DNA of 12,146 bases from Chloroflexota bacterium (lineage in GTDB: Bacteria > Chloroflexota > Limnocylindria > Limnocylindrales > CSP1-4), in contig DAIDTV010000023.1 of the NCBI GenBank assembly GCA_027457005.1, forward strand, positions 1-12,146, given 5' to 3'. The notes below the pieces were generated by a model, which worked only from the letters and a program-made list of their open reading frames with translations, was not told where the DNA came from and made no database searches. A program made the position numbers and the translations under genes. Of this stretch, positions 7,332 to 12,146 are shown piece by piece (the stretch's first letter is position 1; each line of letters starts with the position of its first letter).

Positions 7332-8381
7332 ATGCGGGAGACCTTCGGGGACGCCGTGGACCCGACGTTGAGCCCGCCCGACCGCGGGAGGCCCGTGCTG
7401 GGTCTCGACCTCGGCGCGACACGCCTGCGAGCCGCGCTCGTCGGTCCGGACGGGACGATCCTCGCGCGTGCGGAGGCCCCGTCCGCGACGGAGCGTGGGG
7501 CGGCCGCGGTGCTCGAGGACGCCGAGGCGCTGCTGACGACCGTGCGGTCCGCCGGAGCACCGGGAAGGGAGGCGGCCGGGGCCGGGCAGCCGCTCGGAAT
7601 CGGGATATCGGCGATCGGGCCGGTCGACCCGCGCGCGGGCGTCATCCTCGACCCCCCGAACGCCCACCCGTCGTTCCGCGACGTCCCGATCGCCGCCGAG
7701 CTCGGGCGCCGGCTCGAGTTGCCGGCGTTCCTGGATCGCGACACGAACGTCGCGCTTCTCGGCGAGCTGTCCTTCGGGGCGGCACGCAACGTCGCCGACG
7801 TCGTGTACCTCACGGTCTCCACCGGGATCGGCGGCGCCATCCTGGCGGCCGGTGTACCGCTTCACGGACCGGACGGAACGGCGGGCGAACTCGGCCACCT
7901 GCTGGTGGAGCTGGACGGCCCCCCCTGCGGTTGCGGCGCACGCGGCCACCTGGAGGCGATCGCGTCGGGCGCGGGCATCGCGCGGGCGGCGCGCGAGGCG
8001 ATCGGGAGCGGGGCATCGCCGATGCTTGCCGCGATCGCGGAGCGTGCCGGCCAGGACCGCGTGACCGCCGCGGACGTCGCGGCGGCCGAGGATGCCGGCG
8101 ACCCGGCGGCGGCCGGGATCATGGACCACGCACGCCGCGCGTTCTCGGCCGCCATGGTCACGATCGCGGACGTCTTCGACCCGACCCTGGTGGTGGTCGG
8201 CGGGTCGATCGCGCGGGCCCAGGGCGACCGGTTGCTGGAGCCTGCCCGCGCGGCGGTGCGGGAGACGGCGTTCCGATCCGCATCGCGACGCATGGCGATC
8301 GTGCCTGCCGCGCTCGGCGACGACGTGGGCCTCGTCGGGTGCCTGGTGCTCGTCCGTTTCCGGCTCGCGGGTGGGGAGTGA
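7332..8381 (+). CDS. ROK-family sugar kinase (glucokinase-like)
   Basis: A 349-residue ROK protein. The phosphate-binding motif GLDLGATRLRAALV starts at residue 24 with D26; the usual Gly-Gly-Thr is Gly-Ala-Thr. The catalytic base is probably D137 in DRDTN, STGIGGAI (163-170) is the adenosine/phosphate loop, and ELGH (186-189) supplies the sugar- and zinc-contacting residues. The ROK zinc motif, normally CxCGxxGCxE, reads CGCGARGHLE (199-208), with the third cysteine replaced by His206. VVVGGSIA (287-294) is the C-terminal nucleotide-site motif. No helix-turn-helix precedes the kinase fold, so it is an enzyme rather than a ROK repressor. Glucose or an N-acyl hexosamine is the likely substrate class, but specificity is not readable. 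It follows the amidohydrolase by 58 bases and seems to have its own promoter. About 20 extra residues precede the first kinase strand, so a start slightly downstream is possible. Confidence 0.88.
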   Translation: MRETFGDAVDPTLSPPDRGRPVLGLDLGATRLRAALVGPDGTILARAEAPSATERGAAAVLEDAEALLTTVRSAGAPGREAAGAGQPLGIGISAIGPVDPRAGVILDPPNAHPSFRDVPIAAELGRRLELPAFLDRDTNVALLGELSFGAARNVADVVYLTVSTGIGGAILAAGVPLHGPDGTAGELGHLLVELDGPPCGCGARGHLEAIASGAGIARAAREAIGSGASPMLAAIAERAGQDRVTAADVAAAEDAGDPAAAGIMDHARRAFSAAMVTIADVFDPTLVVVGGSIARAQGDRLLEPARAAVRETAFRSASRRMAIVPAALGDDVGLVGCLVLVRFRLAGGE

Positions 8382-8389
8382 TTCTGCCT

Positions 8390-9184
8390 CTACCGCACGA
8401 TCACCGTCACGGTGAACGCCCTTGAGGGCATCGCGCACGGCGGTTTCGAATGCAGGCAGTACGGGTTTCCGACCACCTGCAGCTGCGCGGTGCCGGTGCG
8501 TTCCGCGATCCATGTTCCCTGCTGATCCGCCTGGGAAGGCACCGATGCGGGCGCGAGGACACCGGACCCGCTCACCTGGACCGTCCACTGGTAGGTCGCC
8601 CCAAGCTGCAGCACCAGCCGCTGACCAACGGCCAGGTCAACCGTCTGACCGGCGTCGGCGAGCGTCACCACGACTACGGCGGATGCAGCCGTGGGGGTCG
8701 CCCACGGTGTCCTGGTCGGAGCCGGTTTCCGACTGGCGGTCGGTGCCGGCCCCCGAGTTTCGGCGGGCGTGGGCGGCAGCGTGGCGTCGAGCGGCTGCGT
8801 GCGCGTCGGCGCCGGCGACATCGCGGTGAGGTTCGGGCCCGGGCCGGGCCCGCCGGCGGATCCGGTTGTCGACGGGATCGACCCGGACGTCGAGGCGCTT
8901 GCCCCGCCCGTGCCCGGAGCTTCCGAGCCTGCGACCTCGGCCGAACTCGTGCCCGCCGGGAACGGGCCCGAGCTTCCGCCCGGAGACGTGCCGCCGGGGC
9001 CAGCGAGCCGGGGTCCGACGAGCACGGCGACCAGCACGATCGAGGTCGCGGCCGCCAGGAGCCCGAACGGCCCGCTTACCCCGCGCCGGGCCCTGGGCGG
9101 TCGATCGGTCGTCGTCGGCTCGGCGATGTCCAGCTGCACGTGGAGCGCCCGCCGAAGGCGTTCCTCCAGGTCGTCGTCGCGCAT
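8390..9184 (-). CDS. Anti-sigma-like membrane protein with chagasin-like C-terminal domain
   Basis: A 264-residue protein encoded divergently from the ECF sigma factor. An acidic/basic cytoplasmic N-terminus (MRDDDLEERLRRALH) leads to one membrane span at about residues 40-60. A long Pro/Thr/Ser/Gly-rich linker (62-168) follows, then an extracytoplasmic beta domain (170-264). That domain shows VDLAVGQRLVLQL, YQWTV, SGVL, GTWIAERTGTAQLQVVG and AFTVTVIV, the strand pattern of chagasin/I42-type protease inhibitors or related Ig-like folds. C243 and C250 could form a disulfide. The architecture and position suggest a membrane partner of the sigma factor, but the usual zinc-binding HxxxCxxC anti-sigma motif is absent, so the role is inferred. 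It converges with the ROK kinase, leaving 8 bases between the stops. A GGAAGG about 14 bases upstream is a weak ribosome site. Confidence 0.7.
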   Translation of the reverse strand: MRDDDLEERLRRALHVQLDIAEPTTTDRPPRARRGVSGPFGLLAAATSIVLVAVLVGPRLAGPGGTSPGGSSGPFPAGTSSAEVAGSEAPGTGGASASTSGSIPSTTGSAGGPGPGPNLTAMSPAPTRTQPLDATLPPTPAETRGPAPTASRKPAPTRTPWATPTAASAVVVVTLADAGQTVDLAVGQRLVLQLGATYQWTVQVSGSGVLAPASVPSQADQQGTWIAERTGTAQLQVVGNPYCLHSKPPCAMPSRAFTVTVIVR

Positions 9185-9271
9185 CGCGCCCGCTGCCCTT
9201 CCGTCGTGCCGTCGCCCCCCGAGGCGAAGCGGCCGTGCATCCCGTCACGAAGACAGACGCACGAGGGACGT

Positions 9272-9277
9272 GGAACC
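9272..9277 (+). promoter_or_regulatory. GGAACC, possible ECF-type -35 element
   Basis: GGAACC followed by TT lies in the 146-base gap between the two divergent genes, 53 bases before the sigma gene's GTG. ECF sigma factors often recognise GGAAC-type -35 elements and drive their own genes. No clear CGTC-like -10 is found at the expected distance, so this is only a candidate autoregulatory site. Confidence 0.2.
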
Positions 9278-9330
9278 TTGCGCGCGAGCCCCTGCGGCGC
9301 CGGCGCCTGCACGGAGGACAATGTGTCGCG

Positions 9331-9822
9331 GTGGATGACGATCGAGTCCGTTCCGTCGTCGACGCGTGCGTGGCCGAGCGGACAGCGGTGTACCGGACGC
9401 TCCTCGCCCTCACCGGGGATCCCGATCTCGCCGCCGACCTCGCCCAGGAGGCCGTTACCCGCGGCATCGAACGCGCCGCGCAGCACCGCGGGCCGGCCCC
9501 CGTGGGCGCGTGGGTTCATCGGATCGCCCTCAACGCGTGGCGGGACCACCTGCGCCGGCAGAGGATCCGCCGCTGGATCGGCCTGGATCGCCCGGAGGCC
9601 GCCCTCCTACCGGCCGGCTCGGGCCGCGAGCCCGCCGATCTGCTCGATCTCCGTCGCGCGCTCGCTCGTCTTCCGCCCAGGCAGCGCGCCGCCCTGGTCC
9701 TGCGCTACTACCACGAGTACGACTACGCGGCGATCGGCGAGGCGCTGGGGGTCACCACAGGGTCGGTGGGGTCGCTCCTGTCGCGCGCGCTCGAGCGGCT
9801 GCGATCCGAGCTGGGCGAGTAG
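9331..9822 (+). CDS. ECF (extracytoplasmic function) RNA polymerase sigma factor
   Basis: A 163-residue group-4 sigma factor. Region 2 spans about residues 18-80: YRTLLALTGDPDLAADLAQEA forms helices 2.1-2.2, and WVHRIALNAWRDHLRRQRIRR is the 2.3-2.4 stretch that melts and reads the -10 element. A short linker follows. Region 4 (105-161) contains RALARLPPRQRAALVLRYYHEYDYAAIGEALG followed by the recognition helix TTGSVGSLLSRALERLR, which reads the -35. It would direct polymerase to a small stress regulon. The GTG at 9331 gives a normal family length; GGAGG sits 13 bases upstream, which is far. The divergent neighbour is a membrane protein resembling an anti-sigma factor, and a MarP-like protease follows 57 bases downstream, a setting typical of envelope-stress control. 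Confidence 0.9.
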   Translation: MDDDRVRSVVDACVAERTAVYRTLLALTGDPDLAADLAQEAVTRGIERAAQHRGPAPVGAWVHRIALNAWRDHLRRQRIRRWIGLDRPEAALLPAGSGREPADLLDLRRALARLPPRQRAALVLRYYHEYDYAAIGEALGVTTGSVGSLLSRALERLRSELGE

Positions 9823-9850
9823 CGGCTCGATCGGGGCGCCGCCGGCAGGC

Positions 9851-9867
9851 CCGGCCGCGCGGGCCGG
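9851..9867 (+). other. CCGGCC/GGCCGG inverted repeat abutting the MarP promoter box
   Basis: CCGGCC, loop GCGCG, GGCCGG forms a 6-bp stem that ends at the base before the TAGGAT box of the protease gene. It could be a terminator for the sigma gene or an operator, but a palindrome this short in such GC-rich DNA may be chance. Confidence 0.3.
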
Positions 9868-9873
9868 TAGGAT
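9868..9873 (+). promoter_or_regulatory. Promoter-like TAGGAT, likely leaderless start
   Basis: GGTAGGAT ends 6 bases before the GTG of the MarP-like protease, a position expected for a -10 box when the start codon is the first transcribed base. The AGGA within it could also act as a poor ribosome site 8-9 bases from the start, so the alternative is a conventional leader. Confidence 0.45.
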
Positions 9874-9879
9874 AGCGAG

Positions 9880-11070
9880 GTGCCGAAGCTCGAGGTGCTC
9901 GACGTCCTGCTGCTCCTGCTGCTGGCCCTGGGAGCCCTGAGCGGCTTCCGGCAGGGCGCCGTTGCCCAGGCGCTGGGGCTGATCGGCGCGGGCGTGGGCG
10001 CGGTCGTCGCGGTCGCCCTGCTCCCGGAGATCGCGGCCGCCCTCCCGACGCTCGACCGATTCCTGCGGGCGCTGCTGGTCCTGGCCTTCCTGCTCATCGC
10101 GCTGGCGTTCGGGCAGGCCGTGGGCGGCTCGATCGCGGTCGCGATCCTGCGCCGGATGGGACGTGGCCCGCTCGCGGCCGCCGACCGCCTGTTCGGACTG
10201 GCGGTGGGCGTCGCACAGGTGATCCTGGCGATCTGGGTCCTGGCGCCCATCCTGGCCGCCGGGCCGTCCGCCTCCCTGGCCCAGCAGATCGACCAGTCCG
10301 CCGTGGTCTCGGCGGTCCGCTCGACGCTGCCGTCACCGGCCCCCGTGCTCGGACGCCTTCGCGCGTTCCTCGTGCCCGCCGGCCTGCCGCAGGTCTTCCA
10401 GTTCCTGGACACGCCGATCGGGTCACCCGTCCCGACCCCCGGCGCCGCGCAGGTGGCGGCGCGCGGGAGGCGCGCTGCGCCCGCCACGGTCGCGGTGGTC
10501 GGCGAGGCCTGCGGGCTCCGTCTCACCGGGACCGGGTTCGCCGTCGCTCCGGGCTACGTCGTCACGAACGCGCACGTGGTCGCGGGTGAGCGCGGCAGCA
10601 CCTCGGTCGTGGCGGTGACCGGTGCGACCGCCAACGCCACGGTCGTCTTCTACGACCCGGCCATGGACGTGGCGCTCCTCCACGTGACCGGCCTGGATCT
10701 CCGCCCGCTCCCGCTCGCGTCGGGCGACCCGGCGATCGGGACGATCGGCGTGGCGCTCGGTCACCCCGGAGGGGGAGCCCTGGCGATGATCCCCGCGGCC
10801 GTGCGCGACACGTTCACCGCCACCGGGTTCGACATCTACGGGCGCAGCACCGTCACGCGGGTCGTGATCGAGCTCGCCGCGAACGTCGAGGCGGGCGACA
10901 GCGGCGGGCCGTTCGTAGCCTCCGACGGGCGCGTGGCCGGCGTGGTGTTCGCCAGGGCGCAGGCCACCTCCGGTGTCGGGTACGCGCTCCAGATCGGCGA
11001 GGTACGCACGGACGTGGCCGGTGCCATCGGCCGCACCGCACCGGCCAGCACCGGATCCTGCGCGCCCTGA
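9880..11070 (+). CDS. marP: MarP-like membrane-anchored serine protease (CvpA + trypsin-like)
   Basis: A 396-residue protein. The N-terminal half is a CvpA-type domain with four hydrophobic spans (about residues 5-20, 28-48, 62-90 and 104-127) that anchors it in the cytoplasmic membrane. The C-terminal half is a periplasmic trypsin-like protease with a complete triad: H232 in TNAHVV, D263 in DPAMDVALLHV and S341 in GDSGGP. C211 and C394 sit where the regulatory disulfide of Mycobacterium tuberculosis MarP (Rv3671c) is placed. That close match in architecture and spacing is why the name is used. The mycobacterial protein supports survival in acid by processing a peptidoglycan hydrolase; the same role here is inference. 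The GTG start follows a TAGGAT box. The gene lies 57 bases after the sigma factor and converges with the LOG gene. Confidence 0.9.
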   Translation: MPKLEVLDVLLLLLLALGALSGFRQGAVAQALGLIGAGVGAVVAVALLPEIAAALPTLDRFLRALLVLAFLLIALAFGQAVGGSIAVAILRRMGRGPLAAADRLFGLAVGVAQVILAIWVLAPILAAGPSASLAQQIDQSAVVSAVRSTLPSPAPVLGRLRAFLVPAGLPQVFQFLDTPIGSPVPTPGAAQVAARGRRAAPATVAVVGEACGLRLTGTGFAVAPGYVVTNAHVVAGERGSTSVVAVTGATANATVVFYDPAMDVALLHVTGLDLRPLPLASGDPAIGTIGVALGHPGGGALAMIPAAVRDTFTATGFDIYGRSTVTRVVIELAANVEAGDSGGPFVASDGRVAGVVFARAQATSGVGYALQIGEVRTDVAGAIGRTAPASTGSCAP

Positions 11071-11078
11071 CGGGCGCG
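11061..11078. terminator. Stem-loop between convergent genes, possible bidirectional terminator
   Basis: CGCGCCC, loop TGAC, GGGCGCG: a perfect 7-bp stem whose loop contains the TGA stop of the MarP-like gene. It ends 4 bases before the LOG gene's stop codon on the other strand. The location between two convergent genes suits a shared terminator. There is no T-tract on either side, so it may rely on Rho or simply stabilise the 3' ends. Confidence 0.5.
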
Positions 11079-11082
11079 GCCC

Positions 11083-11898
11083 TCAGTCGGCCAGGGACTG
11101 TCTTCGGCGGCGCGGCTCGAGCGAGTTGCCATCGTCCTCCCGGCCGTTCTCGTCACCGCCGTTGCCGGCCCGCGCGGCCCCGCGGCGCGCCCGGGACTCC
11201 ACCATCAGGGCCACCGCCTCGTCCACGTCGTCCGTCACGCGCAGGAAGTCGACGTCGGCGCCGTCGATCTTGCCCTCGGACGCGACCCGCCCCCGCAGCC
11301 ACTCCAGCAGCCCCGCCCAGTAGTCGCGGCCGATCAGCACGACCGGGAAGTGCTCGATCTTGTCCGTCTGCACGAGGGTGATCGATTCGAACAGCTCGTC
11401 CAGCGTGCCGAAGCCGCCCGGGAAGATCACGAACCCCTGGGCATACTTGACGAACATCATCTTGCGCACGAAGAAGTACCGGAAGCTCACCGACAGGTCC
11501 GTGTAGTCGTTCACGCGCTGCTCGTTCGGGAGCTCGATGGTGCAGCCGACCGAGAGCCCGCCGCCCTGCTGGGCTCCCATGTTGGCGGCCTCCATGATCC
11601 CCGGGCCCCCGCCCGTGATCACGGTGAAGCCGGCCTCGGCCAGGCCTCGCGCGAGCGCAGTCGCGGCCTTGTACATGGGGTCGGCGGACGGTGTCCTGGC
11701 CGATCCGAAGACGGTCACTGCGGGGCCCAGCCGGGCCAGCGCCTCGAACCCGCTGATGAACTCGCCCAGGATCCGCAGCGACCGCCAGGCGTCCGTCTCG
11801 AGGAAGGAGACGTCCTGGTACGGCTTGGTCTGCAGCAGCTTCCGATCCGCAGTGGCGTGCGGGGGGACCTGGGCCTGCCGTCCGCGTTGTTCGGTCAT
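11083..11898 (-). CDS. LOG-family protein (predicted nucleoside 5'-monophosphate phosphoribohydrolase)
   Basis: A 271-residue Rossmann-fold protein of the LOG / former 'lysine decarboxylase' family (TIGR00730 type). The core shows VTVFGSART (61-69), ITGGGPGIMEAANMGA (94-109) and the defining PGGFGTLDELFE (160-171), whose Gly-rich loop and E168 bind and cleave the N-glycosidic bond of nucleoside monophosphates. S137-F138-R139 and R145-K146 fit the conserved substrate-binding stretch SFRYFFVRKMM. In plants and some bacteria these enzymes release cytokinin bases; in most bacteria the substrate is unproven. The N-terminal 55 residues (KPYQDVSFLETDAWRSLRILGEFISGF) are a longer lead-in, common in high-GC homologues. 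The tail after 235 is low-complexity and charged. The ATG follows a TATCCT box by 7 bases, with no ribosome site. It lies 24 bases after the stop of the DksA-like gene. Confidence 0.9.
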   Translation of the reverse strand: MTEQRGRQAQVPPHATADRKLLQTKPYQDVSFLETDAWRSLRILGEFISGFEALARLGPAVTVFGSARTPSADPMYKAATALARGLAEAGFTVITGGGPGIMEAANMGAQQGGGLSVGCTIELPNEQRVNDYTDLSVSFRYFFVRKMMFVKYAQGFVIFPGGFGTLDELFESITLVQTDKIEHFPVVLIGRDYWAGLLEWLRGRVASEGKIDGADVDFLRVTDDVDEAVALMVESRARRGAARAGNGGDENGREDDGNSLEPRRRRQSLAD

Positions 11899-11905
11899 GG
11901 GCGGC

Positions 11906-11911
11906 AGGATA
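11906..11911 (-). promoter_or_regulatory. Promoter-like TATCCT, likely leaderless start of the LOG gene
   Basis: On the minus strand GGTATCCT ends 7 bases before the ATG at 11898, the spacing expected for a -10 element of a leaderless mRNA. It lies in the 24-base gap after the DksA-like gene, so the LOG gene may be transcribed both on its own and by read-through. Confidence 0.45.
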
Positions 11912-11922
11912 CCGCGCCTATC

Positions 11923-12146
11923 TCAGCGGGCCCTTCGCTGGCACTCCAGGTCGTACTGGGCCCACGGCAGTGCCTCGAGCCGCTCGGGGTCGATGGGCCG
12001 ACCGCATGCGGGGCACAGTCCGTAGGTTCCGGCCTCGAGCCGCGCCAGCGCCGCATCGACCTGCGCGAGCTCGCGCGCGGCGCGCTCCCGCAGCGCCCTG
12101 GCGCGGTTCTGGTCGAAGACCTGCGACGCCGCCGCAGCCTGGGACC
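11923..12146 (-). CDS. DksA/TraR-type zinc-finger protein, 5' end missing
   Basis: Seventy-three C-terminal residues are visible; the start lies beyond the right edge. An Ala/Arg/Glu-rich amphipathic helix (ARALRERAARELAQVDAALARLEAG) ends in TYGLCPACGRPIDPERLEALPWAQ, the characteristic DksA/TraR C-terminal finger. Members bind in the secondary channel of RNA polymerase and modulate transcription, often with ppGpp. The visible helix would be the end of the coiled coil; its acidic tip is outside the window. The finger is unusual: the first pair CPAC is intact, but the second is D-L-E-C, so one of four zinc-ligand cysteines is aspartate. The protein ends in CQRRAR. Because only the C-terminus is seen, it may be either a DksA-like regulator or one of the many short uncharacterised family members. 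Confidence 0.82.
   Translation of the reverse strand, partial: SQAAAASQVFDQNRARALRERAARELAQVDAALARLEAGTYGLCPACGRPIDPERLEALPWAQYDLECQRRAR

Noticed and set aside
4496..7840. An 1114-codon open frame on the minus strand across ku, the pseudo-ligase, the amidohydrolase and the ROK kinase
   Set aside because: Same reason: low-complexity composition, no motifs, and the opposite strand encodes recognisable proteins throughout.
8866..9330. Longer start for the ECF sigma factor
   Set aside because: The frame extends 155 codons upstream, but that part is Pro/Arg-rich and overlaps the divergent membrane protein gene; region 2 begins normally from 9331.
8450..9940. A 496-codon plus-strand frame opposite the anti-sigma-like gene
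   Set aside because: It is Arg/Pro/Gly-rich without motifs, overlaps the sigma gene in another frame and runs into the MarP start.
1..12146. tRNA, rRNA, CRISPR, insertion sequence or phage attachment site
   Set aside because: No cloverleaf, repeat-spacer pattern, transposase motif or terminal inverted repeats were seen on either strand.

Overview
This is a gene-dense, very GC-rich bacterial window. Third codon positions are almost all G or C, GTG starts are frequent, and there are few clear Shine-Dalgarno sequences. It looks like chromosomal DNA of a soil or sediment bacterium. A MarP-type CvpA plus trypsin-like protease, bacterial Ku with LigD, and several starts placed right behind a TANNNT box fit an actinobacterium or a high-GC Chloroflexota lineage. 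I lean to the latter with low confidence. No mobile element, tRNA, rRNA or CRISPR array was seen.

Layout. (1) Positions 2-1162, + strand: the end of a secreted, lipoprotein-like beta-rich protein, then a small four-helix membrane protein. (2) Positions 1233-5863, + strand: a non-homologous end-joining (NHEJ) block. It holds a three-domain LigD (phosphoesterase, ligase, polymerase in that order), Ku, and a third gene that is clearly a LIG-domain paralogue. That paralogue aligns without gaps to LigD across motif I, but the nucleotidyl-accepting lysine and the other catalytic residues are replaced. It looks like a ligase pseudoenzyme kept beside Ku and is the most unusual element of the window. 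(3) Positions 6026-8381, + strand: a metal-dependent amidohydrolase of the Xaa-Pro dipeptidase type and a ROK-family sugar kinase. (4) Positions 8390-11070: an anti-sigma-like membrane protein on the minus strand with a chagasin-like C-terminal domain. Divergent from it are an ECF sigma factor and a MarP-like membrane serine protease, which suggests an envelope-stress module. (5) Positions 11083-12146, minus strand: a LOG-family phosphoribohydrolase preceded by a 5'-truncated DksA/TraR-type zinc-finger protein.

How they work together. LigD and Ku would repair double-strand breaks; the dead LIG paralogue could be a structural or regulatory partner. The sigma factor, its divergent membrane partner and the periplasmic protease plausibly sense and answer envelope stress. 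The remaining genes are metabolic or regulatory and not obviously linked. No gap between genes exceeds about 165 bases. Small hairpins and TANNNT promoter-like boxes in the gaps are listed separately.
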